From the NCBI GenBank assembly GCA_016714565.1, contig JADKDM010000008.1, positions 185,278 to 249,277 on the forward strand: DNA of 64,000 nt, in the 5' to 3' direction. The translations under genes were made by a program, and so were the position numbers. This stretch comes from Candidatus Villigracilis propinquus. GTDB taxonomy: Bacteria > Chloroflexota > Anaerolineae > Anaerolineales > Villigracilaceae. Under the pieces are notes generated by a model. The model was not told the origin of the DNA, did no database searches, and saw only the letters and a list, made by a program, of their open reading frames with translations. Of this stretch, positions 50,609 to 58,428 are shown one piece after another. Position 1 is the first letter of the stretch. Every line of letters starts with the position of its first letter.

Positions 50609-51293
50609 ATGAAAGACGATAATCTTCTCTGGCAAGTTCGTCATTTCGTTTATGCCCACTTCGCGGACACAACCCGCCCACCCAGCGTGGAAGAGACAGC
50701 ACAGCACTTTAACATCAGTAATGAAGAAGCTGGCGAGCTTTACAAGGAATTAAACAACCGCCATTCCTTCTTCCTCGAACCAGAGACATTGACCATCCGC
50801 ATGGCAAACCCGTTCTCAGGCATTCCCACGGATTTCAAAGTCCACGCGAACGGCAAGACCTACTTCGCCAACTGCGCCTGGGATATGCTCGGCATCCCCG
50901 CCGCGCTGCACTGCGACGCAGTCATTGACGCGGTGTTCACAGAAAGCAACGAAACCATTCAATTGGAAGTAAAGGACGGAAAGCTTACCCAATCTCCAAT
51001 TACTAATCACCAGTTACTTATTCACTTTCCCCCTGCCCTTCGCCCGCTGGTACGATGACCTCGTCTTCACCTGAGCGACCATGCTTCTCTTCCAGTCGGA
51101 GGAGTGGGTTGACAAGTGGTGCAAGCGAAATCATCTCGAACGCGGAGAAATTCTGACGATCGATCAAGTTTGGGAATTATCCAAACTTTGGTATCACAAC
51201 CGCATGTCCGTGGATTTTCATGGACGCAGCATCGAACAGGTTGCAGAAGTTTTCAGGCAGGCTGGGTTGAAGTCCAGGTTTTGGTATGTGTGA
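50609..51293 (+). CDS. MerB-like (alkylmercury lyase fold) protein with a frame change and an in-frame UGA
   Basis: About 227 aa if restored. An N-terminal helix-turn-helix-like region (PSVEETAQHFNISNEEAGELY) precedes the MerB core. YFANCAWDMLGIPAAL matches MerB Cys96 and Asp99. At 51029-51033 a five-C run must lose one base to continue as PLPFARWYDDLVFT; then TGA (51072-51074) falls where MerB has Cys159 (FCCHVHFF), and the frame goes on as ATMLLFQSEEWVDKWC to a stop at 51293. The UGA has a bacterial SECIS-like hairpin after it. It may encode selenocysteine, or the gene may be broken. Activity on mercury compounds is not assured. Confidence 0.6.
51072..51107 (+). promoter_or_regulatory. SECIS-like hairpin after the in-frame UGA
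   Basis: After TGA (51072-51074) the bases CTCTTCC (51087-51093) pair with GGAGGAG (51098-51104) around AGTC, a loop 20-23 nt after the UGA that contains the GU expected in bacterial SECIS elements. Outer pairs 51084-51085 with 51106-51107 extend the stem. Confidence 0.5.
51218..51293 (+). repeat. Direct repeat, copy A (3' end of MerB-like gene)
   Basis: The last 76 bases of the MerB-like gene, encoding a tail ending GLKSRFWYV. A copy with about 67 of 76 identical bases lies at 52839-52914. Confidence 0.85.
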
Positions 51294-51307
51294 AATAAAT
51301 AAGGATC

Positions 51308-52186
51308 ATGACATTCTTGAATACAACCATCTTAAGTATATTACTGGGAATAGGCGGTATGTTTGGATGGGGAATATATGATTTTCTAGGCGGCGTTTTT
51401 TCAAAGCAGATCGGGTCTTTCAAGTCTTTGTTTTGGTCACAGTTGGCTGGATTGGGTTCCATCCTTCTACTTGCCTTTGCCTTCAAAACAGATTTTCACA
51501 TTTCCATCCTTGCGATCATTTTGTCACCGGTTGCCGCCATTGTCTATTCCGCTGGTTATTTGTTTTTCTTCAAAGGTTTTGAGAAAGGCAATGTATCGAT
51601 CATTGCCGCAACCATGAATCTGTGGGCTGTCTTCACCATGCTGTTTGCTTTTATTTTTATGGGACAACGTCTCTCCCTAACCCAAACCATCGGCGTGGTC
51701 ATGATCCTCTCTGGCGCAACGCTCGCCTCGCTCGATTGGGGCAGTATGCGTAGCCAAAGATTTCAGCTCTCACTGGGCGTCAAAGAGGCGATTCTTGGCG
51801 CGTTCTTCTTCGGCATCTTTTGGAACATCAGCGAAATCATTTCTGAAGAAGTCGGCTGGTTACTCACCACCCTGCTTGTAAAATTTGGCATCGCCATTTT
51901 TTTATTGATCTTCTCTCTTGTTGTAAAACAGGAATTTGGACTGACAAACATCCCGGCAAAAACCAAATATGTGATTGCTTTGATGGGTATGATTGAAGTC
52001 GCCGCGGTGGCGCTCGTCAACTACGGGTTGACCATTGGAGACGCCATCTTGATCACCCCCATCGCCTCGGCTTTATCCATTGTGACTATTGCATTGGCTG
52101 TCATCTTCCTCAAAGATAAGATTTCAAAACTTCAAGGATTTGGTATTTTCACGGCAGTCATCGGCATCATCGCAACCGCTTTTTAG
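51308..52186 (+). CDS. EamA-family membrane transporter
   Basis: A 292-aa drug/metabolite transporter with ten hydrophobic helices in two EamA halves (residues 5-140 and 155-290). The GGMFGWGIYDFLGG opening and the second-half ILGAFFFGIFWNISE are typical of the family; PIASALSIVTIALAVIFLKDKI ends it. It exports or imports small metabolites, identity unknown. With the HAD gene it is enclosed by direct repeats of the MerB-like 3' end, so the pair looks inserted. Confidence 0.85.
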   Translation: MTFLNTTILSILLGIGGMFGWGIYDFLGGVFSKQIGSFKSLFWSQLAGLGSILLLAFAFKTDFHISILAIILSPVAAIVYSAGYLFFFKGFEKGNVSIIAATMNLWAVFTMLFAFIFMGQRLSLTQTIGVVMILSGATLASLDWGSMRSQRFQLSLGVKEAILGAFFFGIFWNISEIISEEVGWLLTTLLVKFGIAIFLLIFSLVVKQEFGLTNIPAKTKYVIALMGMIEVAAVALVNYGLTIGDAILITPIASALSIVTIALAVIFLKDKISKLQGFGIFTAVIGIIATAF

Positions 52187-52202
52187 AATTGGATAAATCT
52201 TC

Positions 52203-52829
52203 ATGGCATTAGTTATTTTCGATTATGACGGCGTACTGGCAAACACACTTGATGATCTGATTCGATTCGGACAGGAAGCCTGCAACCAACTAGGCGTATA
52301 CCATGTGGTAACAAAAAACGACTTAAGCAATCTTGAGGTGATGTCATTTTCTACATACGGACGAGCCTGTGAAGTGCCAGAGCACCTCATAGACGAGTTC
52401 GTCAAAATCAGTCTGAACCTATTTGCAGAAAAAGAGTCCCCACCAGCTATTTTCGATGGACTGAACGATGTAATCAAACATCTGTCATCGAAACACAAGA
52501 TCGCCATCGTAACCACAAATTCATCGCAAAACGTCCGCGCCTTTCTCACCAAACACGGACTGGAAAGCCTCGTCCATGCTGTTTACGGCGTGGACACACC
52601 CGGCTCGAAGGCACAGAAAATATCCATTGCGCGAGAGCGTTTTGTGGAAAATGGAGAAGCGGTGTTTATGATCGGTGACGCATTGAGTGACATCCGCGCC
52701 GCGAAAGAGGCTGGAGTGACCAGCATCGCCGTGACGTGGGGACATCAAAGTTTGGAAACTCTACTTCGCGGCGAACCGGATTATGTGGTCAATTCTCCGC
52801 AAGACCTTGTTGAGATTATTGAGCGATAG
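52203..52829 (+). CDS. HAD-superfamily phosphatase (PGP/Gph-like)
   Basis: A 208-aa hydrolase with all four HAD motifs: FDYDGVLANT (nucleophile Asp and acid Asp), VTTNSSQ, a Lys in GSKAQK and GDALSDIRAAKEAG. A helical cap lies between motif I and motif II, as in phosphoglycolate phosphatases and AHBA phosphatases. Substrate unknown. It follows the transporter by 16 nt and ends 9 bases before repeat copy B. Confidence 0.88.
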   Translation: MALVIFDYDGVLANTLDDLIRFGQEACNQLGVYHVVTKNDLSNLEVMSFSTYGRACEVPEHLIDEFVKISLNLFAEKESPPAIFDGLNDVIKHLSSKHKIAIVTTNSSQNVRAFLTKHGLESLVHAVYGVDTPGSKAQKISIARERFVENGEAVFMIGDALSDIRAAKEAGVTSIAVTWGHQSLETLLRGEPDYVVNSPQDLVEIIER

Positions 52830-52838
52830 AATGGAGTA

Positions 52839-52914
52839 TCATGGACAGAGTATTGAACAGGTTTCAGAGGTTTTCAGGCAGGCTGGGTTGAAGTCCAAGT
52901 TTTGGTATGTGTAG
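52839..52914 (+). repeat. Direct repeat, copy B (orphan MerB-like 3' end)
   Basis: The bases encode YHGQSIEQV, SEVFRQAGLKSKFWYV and a stop, nearly the same as the tail of the MerB-like gene, but nothing upstream of it is MerB. It is a partial duplicate. Confidence 0.85.
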
Positions 52915-52957
52915 CAAACCCAGTATTCGTTACTATACAGAAGATAACAGGTAAAAC

Positions 52958-53764
52958 ATGGAAAATGTAAATATCTGGTTTTTTATCATTATTCTTGCAG
53001 TTATCCTACTTTTTGTCTCAGGATTGGCATTAATGATTGGATATTCTTTGGCGTCTTCGAATGCTAAAACTTCGTTATTAAAGCAAAATGAAACTGCCTT
53101 CAAACAAGCTCAAGAACAACTGCAAAACTGGAAAGAACAAGAACTCAATTCTATTAAACAACAAATCTTTGACTCGGCTAAAGGTCAATCTATTCTAGAA
53201 ATGCAAACCCAAGTTCAGAAATGGCAGCAAAATGAACTTCAATCCATTAAGAGACAAATGTCCGAAGCGATACGCGGAGAAATGATACAAGAAGCGCAAC
53301 AACAGCTTATAAAATGGAGAAGTGATGAGCTGGAAAACTCCAAACGACATATTTGGGATGTACTTAGCAAAGAAGCGACCAACACGCTTGCACAATGGAA
53401 AGTAGAAACTGAAAAAGAAATTAGAAAAGATGCAATTGATAAAAGCCAGTCTGTAACTATGGGAAAAATGACAGAACACATAGTTCCTTATTTGCCTGGG
53501 TTTAGATTTAATCCTTCTGACGCACGTTTTATTGGAAGCCCAATTGATTTTGTCGTTTTCGACGGACTAGGCGATGGCGATGTAAGGAAAATTGTTTTTG
53601 TGGAAATAAAAACAGGTGCATCAAATTTATCATCTAGAGAAAGAAGTGTAAGAAATGCAGTTCAAGATAAAAATATTGAATGGCTCGAAATCAAAGTAAA
53701 TTTAGATAACCCAGAAATTATTCAAGAATATAAATCCAGAAGGAATAATAAGAGATCTGAATAA
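52958..53764 (+). CDS. Membrane-anchored coiled-coil protein with Holliday-junction-resolvase-like nuclease domain
   Basis: A 268-aa protein. Residues 5-33 form a membrane helix; 40-165 are a long Gln/Lys/Glu-rich coiled coil with repeating QxxxxWKxxELxxIK units; 165-260 are a PD-(D/E)xK-type nuclease domain (GKMTEHIVPYLPGFRFNPSDARFIG, IDFVVFDGLGDG, FVEIKTGASNLSSRER) like the domain annotated as Holliday junction resolvase-related. The Asp in DFVVFD and Glu-x-Lys in VEIKTG are the expected metal residues. The gene is more AT-rich than its neighbours, suggesting recent arrival. Target unknown; a defence role is only a guess. Confidence 0.8.
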   Translation: MENVNIWFFIIILAVILLFVSGLALMIGYSLASSNAKTSLLKQNETAFKQAQEQLQNWKEQELNSIKQQIFDSAKGQSILEMQTQVQKWQQNELQSIKRQMSEAIRGEMIQEAQQQLIKWRSDELENSKRHIWDVLSKEATNTLAQWKVETEKEIRKDAIDKSQSVTMGKMTEHIVPYLPGFRFNPSDARFIGSPIDFVVFDGLGDGDVRKIVFVEIKTGASNLSSRERSVRNAVQDKNIEWLEIKVNLDNPEIIQEYKSRRNNKRSE

Positions 53765-53775
53765 AAGGTACCTAC

Positions 53776-54855
53776 ATGACAACTCCTCAACCACACTCCC
53801 CCACCCTCCTCAAACCCGTCAAGCCTGTTGGCATTGTCGGCTACGGCGCGTACGTGCCGCGATTCCGTCTGCCCGCGAAGGAAGTCGCGCGCGTATGGAC
53901 AGGCAAAAGCGGCGGACTTCCCATCAAAGAGAAAGCCGTGCCCGGCCTCGATGAAGACGTGATCACCATGTCCATTGAAGCGGCGCGCAACGCCATGCTC
54001 CGCGCTCAAATTGACCCGACAGAACTGCGGGCGGTTTGGGTCGGGTCTGAGTCACATCCTTATGCGGTGAAACCAACTTCCACCCTGGTCGCGGAAGCGA
54101 TCGGCGCTGTCCCCAACACACAAGCCGCGGATTGGGAATTCGCCTGCAAAGCGGGCACCGAAGCGATGGTCGCCGCGATGGGATTGGTCGGCTCGGGCAT
54201 GGGTCACTATGCCATGGCCATCGGCATGGACACCGCGCAAGGCAAACCCGGCGACGCGCTCGAATACACCGCGGGCGCGGGTGGCGGCGCGTACATCATC
54301 GGCCCCGCTGAAGAATCCCTCGCGACCATCAACGCCTCGTATTCCTACGTCACCGACACGCCCGATTTCTGGCGGCGCGAATATCAAAAATATCCCGAGC
54401 ACGGCATGCGCTTCACGGGCGAACCCGCCTACTTCAAGCACATCACCGAAGCCGCCACCCATCTCATGGAAGCGATGGGCTCCACCGCAAAAGATTACAA
54501 GTGGGCTGTCTTCCATCAGCCGAACGTAAAATTCCCGCAGCGTGTCTCAGGTCAACTTGGATTCTCTGCAGAACAGATCGAACCCGGCTTGCTCGTCGGC
54601 ACGATCGGAAATACCTATGCAGGCGCGGCGATGATCGGCCTGACTGCGACTCTCGACATCGCCCAACCCGGCGACAGAATTCTCGTCGTCTCTTTCGGCT
54701 CTGGAGCAGGGTCAGACGCCTTCGACATTACCGTCACTGACAAAGTGACCGCCCGCGCTGGCCTCGCCACAACAACTCAGGAATACATCAAACGCCGCAC
54801 GGAAATTGATTACGCGACGTACGTCCGCTATCGCGGCAAGTTGGCGATGAGATAA
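53776..54855 (+). CDS. Hydroxymethylglutaryl-CoA synthase, archaeal type
   Basis: A 359-aa thiolase-fold enzyme that condenses acetoacetyl-CoA with acetyl-CoA to HMG-CoA. Catalytic residues are visible: Glu92 in GSESHPYAVKPTST, Cys124 in WEFACKAGTEA and the His in FHQPN. The opening GIVGYGAYVPRFRL and the TPDFWRREYQKYPEHGMRFTGEPAYF segment belong to the archaeal form, which works in a complex with a thiolase and a DUF35 protein; both are in this window. It begins 11 nt after the nuclease gene. Confidence 0.93.
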   Translation: MTTPQPHSPTLLKPVKPVGIVGYGAYVPRFRLPAKEVARVWTGKSGGLPIKEKAVPGLDEDVITMSIEAARNAMLRAQIDPTELRAVWVGSESHPYAVKPTSTLVAEAIGAVPNTQAADWEFACKAGTEAMVAAMGLVGSGMGHYAMAIGMDTAQGKPGDALEYTAGAGGGAYIIGPAEESLATINASYSYVTDTPDFWRREYQKYPEHGMRFTGEPAYFKHITEAATHLMEAMGSTAKDYKWAVFHQPNVKFPQRVSGQLGFSAEQIEPGLLVGTIGNTYAGAAMIGLTATLDIAQPGDRILVVSFGSGAGSDAFDITVTDKVTARAGLATTTQEYIKRRTEIDYATYVRYRGKLAMR

Positions 54856-54965
54856 GAGCCGCGGTCGTTACCCGGATGATCTGATGGGGTTCGAAACCAG
54901 CAATGAAAAGTAACAATTCCCGATTGCCCGTCGGGCTTCCCACTTCCCACACAAGTCAGGAACTC

Positions 54966-55400
54966 ATGGCCTTCTTCGACCTCTCCCTCCCTGAACTCAA
55001 GACCTACCTTCCCACGCGTGAAGAACCCGCGGACTTTGACACCTTCTGGAAATCCACACTCGATGAAGCGAGGACATACCCACTTAATGCAACATTTGAA
55101 AAAGTGGATTACGGTCTCGTCGCGCAGGAAACCTTTGATGTCACATTCAATGGCTTCGGCGGGCAACCTGTCAAAGGCTGGCTGATCCTTCCGACGCAAC
55201 GCACAGGCAAATTACCCTGTGTTGTCGAATACATCGGCTACGGCGGCGGACGTGCTTTCGGATTCAATTGGCTGCTTTGGGCAAGCGCAGGCTACGCTCA
55301 TTTCGTCATGGATACGCGCGGACAGGGCAGCACATGGTCAGCAGGTGATACCCCGATCTCTATGCAGATGGCGGCAATGCACACTTCCCCGGCAGCATGA
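54966..55400 (+). CDS. Acetyl xylan esterase/cephalosporin deacetylase family, N-terminal part
   Basis: The first 145 residues of an AXE1-family alpha/beta hydrolase, which removes acetyl groups from sugars. The opening MAFFDLSLPELKTYLP, EPADFDTFWKSTLDEA and the RGQGSTW segment are family marks. The frame then runs off into MAAMHTSPAA, while the correct continuation (ADGGNAHFPGS) is in another frame. One extra C in the CCCC at 55351-55354 would restore it. The start at 54966 fits the family; an ATG at 54903 is possible. Confidence 0.8.
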   Translation: MAFFDLSLPELKTYLPTREEPADFDTFWKSTLDEARTYPLNATFEKVDYGLVAQETFDVTFNGFGGQPVKGWLILPTQRTGKLPCVVEYIGYGGGRAFGFNWLLWASAGYAHFVMDTRGQGSTWSAGDTPISMQMAAMHTSPAA

Positions 55401-56035
55401 CCAAAGGCATCCTCGACCCGAAGCATTATTATTACCGCCGCGTCTTCACAGATGCAGTCCGTGCCATCGAAGCAGCACGCAGCCATCCCGTAGTGAATGA
55501 GGCGCGCATTGCCGTGACGGGCGGCTCGCAAGGCGGAGGCATCACCGTCGCCGCGGCTGGTCTCGTCCCTGATGTCGTCGCCGCCATGCCCGATGTGCCG
55601 TTCCTCTGTCATTATCGCCGCGCCACCGAAATTGTGGACAGCTATCCATACAAAGAGATCGCGGAATATTGTCACGTTCACCGCGACAAAGTGGATACGG
55701 TCTTCAACACGCTTTCTTATTTTGACGGAGTCAATTTCTCCGCACGCGCAAAAGCCAAAACAATTTTCTCAGTGGGTCTCATGGATCAAGTCTGCCCGCC
55801 CTCAACAGTTTACGCCGCATATAATCACTGGGCTGGTGAAAAAGATATCAAGATCTATACCTACAACGGTCACGAAGGCGGACAAAGTTTTCACGACCTG
55901 GAGAAGTTGAAGTTTTTGAAGAACATTTGGGTAAAAACCCGGGTTCGAGGCGTCGGAGTCGTTTTTCCAACACCCATTCAAAATTCCCGAACAACGAATT
56001 TACAAATCAACCCACAACCAGGAAATCATCTATGA
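55397..56035 (+). CDS. Acetyl xylan esterase family, C-terminal part (out of frame)
   Basis: This frame holds the catalytic part: TKGILDPKHYYYRRVFTDAVRA, the nucleophile in VTGGSQGGGI, the acid Asp in SVGLMDQVCPPST and the His in YNGHEGGQ. Together with the upstream frame it forms one esterase of about 330 aa. The last 35 residues (after FLKN) do not look like the family, so a second change near the 3' end is possible. The frame overlaps the thiolase-like start by 4 nt. Confidence 0.8.
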   Translation: MTKGILDPKHYYYRRVFTDAVRAIEAARSHPVVNEARIAVTGGSQGGGITVAAAGLVPDVVAAMPDVPFLCHYRRATEIVDSYPYKEIAEYCHVHRDKVDTVFNTLSYFDGVNFSARAKAKTIFSVGLMDQVCPPSTVYAAYNHWAGEKDIKIYTYNGHEGGQSFHDLEKLKFLKNIWVKTRVRGVGVVFPTPIQNSRTTNLQINPQPGNHL

Positions 56036-57192
56036 CAGAAGTCGTAATCGCAGGAATTGGACAAACCGAAGTTGGCGAGCATTGGGAGATCGGTCTGCGT
56101 GATCTCGCGTATGCCGCCATTCACGAGGCCATTCAAGACGCGGGCGGGTTGAAGCCGCAAGCCTTATTCGTAGGCAACATGCTCGCGCCGAATCTTTCAA
56201 GGCAGGCGCATGTCGGCGCGCTGCTCACAGACTATGCCGGTCTCACTGGCATCGAAGCCGTCACCGTCGAAGCGGCGGGCGCATCGGGCGGAGCGGCGCT
56301 TCGTCAGGGGTATCTCGCCATCGCCAGCGGCATGGTGGATGTTGCCATCGTGGTCGGTGTGGAAAAATTTACAGACAAGGTCGGCCCGGAAGTGGAAGAA
56401 GCTGTTTCCACAGTCACCGATTCAGATTTTGAAGCCGTGCAAGGCATGACCACCACCGCGCAAGCCGCGCTGTTGATGAAACGCTACATGCACGAGAACA
56501 ACGTCCCCGCGGATGGCTTCGCCAATTTTGCATTGACCGCGCACGCGAACGGCGTGGCAAACAAACACGCCATGTTCCGCAAAGCCATCAAAGCCGAGAC
56601 GTACGCCAAAGCAGAAATGGTCAGCGAGCCGATCAACATGTTTGACGTGGCTCCCAATGCGGATGGCGCTGCCGCGCTCGTTCTGACTCGCCGTGACCTG
56701 ATTCCGTCCAATCTAAAGAATCCACTCGTGAAGATCGCTGGCTCGGCAGCATCGTCTGACACATTGGCACTGCACGATAGAAAAGATATGTTGTACTTTG
56801 ACACCGCGCAAATTTCTGCGGGCAAAGCCATGAAGCAGGCAGGCGTGATATTGGATCAGATCCATTTCTTTGAATATCATGACGCGTTCAGCATCTATGC
56901 CGCGTTGCAGCTCGAAGCAGTTGGGTTTGCAATTAAGGGAAAAGGTTGGAGATTCGCCGCAGATGGACACATCGGTCTAAAAGGTAAACTCCCCTGTGCC
57001 ACGATGGGCGGCATGAAAGCCCGCGGATTCCCCGGCGGCGCTGCGGGCGTGTATCAAGCTGTCGAAGCAGTCACCCAGCTAAGAGGGCGGGCAGAGGCGA
57101 ACCAGATTGCGGGCGCAACCACTGCATTGATCCAATCCCTCGGCGGGCCAGCATCAACCGCAGTCAGTCACATCTTACAAAAGTTGGATTAG
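56032..57192 (+). CDS. Thiolase-like protein (archaeal acetoacetyl-CoA thiolase family) without catalytic Cys
   Basis: A 386-aa thiolase-fold protein of the archaeal/SCP2 branch that partners HMG-CoA synthase. The usual nucleophile motif VEAACASGG reads VEAAGASGG with Gly83 in the Cys position, and the C-terminal KARGHP motif reads KARGFP. The His in YHDAFS is kept. As written it should not form an acyl-enzyme, so it may be a structural partner, or use a different residue. AGGA lies 8 nt before the ATG. The matching DUF35 gene is at 43817. Confidence 0.85.
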   Translation: MTEVVIAGIGQTEVGEHWEIGLRDLAYAAIHEAIQDAGGLKPQALFVGNMLAPNLSRQAHVGALLTDYAGLTGIEAVTVEAAGASGGAALRQGYLAIASGMVDVAIVVGVEKFTDKVGPEVEEAVSTVTDSDFEAVQGMTTTAQAALLMKRYMHENNVPADGFANFALTAHANGVANKHAMFRKAIKAETYAKAEMVSEPINMFDVAPNADGAAALVLTRRDLIPSNLKNPLVKIAGSAASSDTLALHDRKDMLYFDTAQISAGKAMKQAGVILDQIHFFEYHDAFSIYAALQLEAVGFAIKGKGWRFAADGHIGLKGKLPCATMGGMKARGFPGGAAGVYQAVEAVTQLRGRAEANQIAGATTALIQSLGGPASTAVSHILQKLD

Positions 57193-57198
57193 ACGACG

Positions 57199-57253
57199 GA
57201 CCACGGACGATGGACAATGGATGAGGACGGTCTATTGTCTATCGTCTGTGGTC
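57199..57253. terminator. Long bidirectional terminator between thiolase and anti-sigma genes
   Basis: Bases 57199-57220 pair with 57232-57253 with a few G-U or mismatch positions around an 11-nt loop; ATTTTTAAT follows. It separates convergent genes. Confidence 0.75.
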
Positions 57254-57606
57254 ATTTTTAATAGCGATGGAATTGCAAGGGCGGAGAAAAATGCAGCGGC
57301 ACCAAATAACACAGCAGGAACAAGCCAGCGCATGTTCACAAGAATATCCTGATACAAAAGAATTCCTTGAATGCGGAGCTTTGCCAGTGCAACGGGCGGC
57401 AAATTTTGGAACGTGATGAACAGCGCACCGATAATGGTGGCGATGACGAGCGCAATGGCAAAGTCATTCCATGTGACGAGGGTGGGGCGTTTTTCCACGT
57501 GAATGCGTGCCATGACGCTGGCGGTAATATCGCGCGGAATGGGCGCGAGCGGATAATTTTGGAGAGAGTCTTCAATGAGGGCGTCTTGTTCTAGGCGGTT
57601 ATCCAT
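57232..57606 (-). CDS. Probable membrane anti-sigma factor partner
   Basis: A 124-aa protein with a polar N-terminus (MDNRLEQDALIEDSLQNYPLAPIP) and two or three hydrophobic helices (about residues 48-66, 75-85 and 92-115). Its start overlaps the end of the ECF sigma gene by 16 nt, the usual arrangement for an anti-sigma factor. It has no zinc finger, so this role is inferred from position. It overlaps the terminator at its 3' end. Confidence 0.6.
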   Translation of the reverse strand: MDNRLEQDALIEDSLQNYPLAPIPRDITASVMARIHVEKRPTLVTWNDFAIALVIATIIGALFITFQNLPPVALAKLRIQGILLYQDILVNMRWLVPAVLFGAAAFFSALAIPSLLKMTTDDRQ

Positions 57607-58157
57607 GATTCCTCCAGATGGGCAAGTGATTTGCGGAGCTGTTCCTTCGCGCGGAAAATGCCCGTTTTAACAGTGCCAAGCGGCAGATTAAGAGTCGAGG
57701 CGATCTCGTCGTAGGAGAGTTCGTTTTGATAGCGAAGGGTAATGAGTAATTGGTAATTGGAGTCGAGTGAAGAAATCGCCTGTTGCAAATGTTGTTTCGT
57801 TTCATTTGACTCAAACTCGCGGGCGGGGTTATCGAAATTGGTTTCGGGAATGTCTTCCATCACATCGTCGCCGAGATCGTTGAGCGAGCGGCGCAAGTTG
57901 GGCAGACGGTTATAGCAAAGATTCGTGACGATACGATACAGCCATGTGCGGAATTGGGATTGACCTTTGAAGTTGGGCAGAGCTGTCCATGCGCGCACGA
58001 AGGTCTCCTGCGCGAGATCGAGCGCTTCGTTCTCATCCTTGACGACTCGCAGAGCAAGGTTGAAAACATAGCGTTGATGTTCGGTGACCAGCTCGGCAAA
58101 GGCATCATGATCTCCTTTTTGCGCACGCTGGATAAGAGTGGTTTCAGTAGCTGACAT
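57591..58157 (-). CDS. ECF-type RNA polymerase sigma factor
   Basis: A 188-aa sigma factor of the ECF class. Region 2 is complete (DHDAFAELVTEHQRYVFNLALRVVKDENEALDLAQETFVRAW, FRTWLYRIVTNLCYNRL) and region 4 has the helix-turn-helix LSYDEIASTLNLPLGTVKTGIFRAKEQLRK. It would direct polymerase to a small regulon, probably including the divergent DUF4097 gene. The next gene on the same strand is a likely anti-sigma partner. Confidence 0.92.
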   Translation of the reverse strand: MSATETTLIQRAQKGDHDAFAELVTEHQRYVFNLALRVVKDENEALDLAQETFVRAWTALPNFKGQSQFRTWLYRIVTNLCYNRLPNLRRSLNDLGDDVMEDIPETNFDNPAREFESNETKQHLQQAISSLDSNYQLLITLRYQNELSYDEIASTLNLPLGTVKTGIFRAKEQLRKSLAHLEESWITA

Positions 58158-58211
58158 GGAGTCTCTACAGGATTAGACAGGAAAAGGGGGAAAAGTTTCA
58201 AATACAGGTCA

Positions 58212-58330
58212 CGTCATTGCGAGGGCGGTGTTTGTCCGCCCGAAGCAATCCCCCACTTATCAAGAGATTGCTCACCGCACTGGCGTACGGCGCAAGTGTC
58301 GTCGGGAAAAGCACCCTCCTCGCAATGACA
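58212..58330 (+). repeat. Palindromic dispersed repeat, copy 2
   Basis: Same family and orientation as 3694-3814: CGTCATTGCGAGG at the left, CCTCGCAATGAC at the right, and the shared core AGATTGCTCACCGCACTGGC. It lies between divergent sigma and DUF4097 genes. Confidence 0.8.
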
Positions 58331-58428
58331 TAGTATCAATTTGAAACTTTTTCGGAAATTGCCTGTCAAACGTAGTGAGAAACATGATACCGCTTTTTGC
58401 GGCACTTCGTACATCAAGGAGAACGAAA

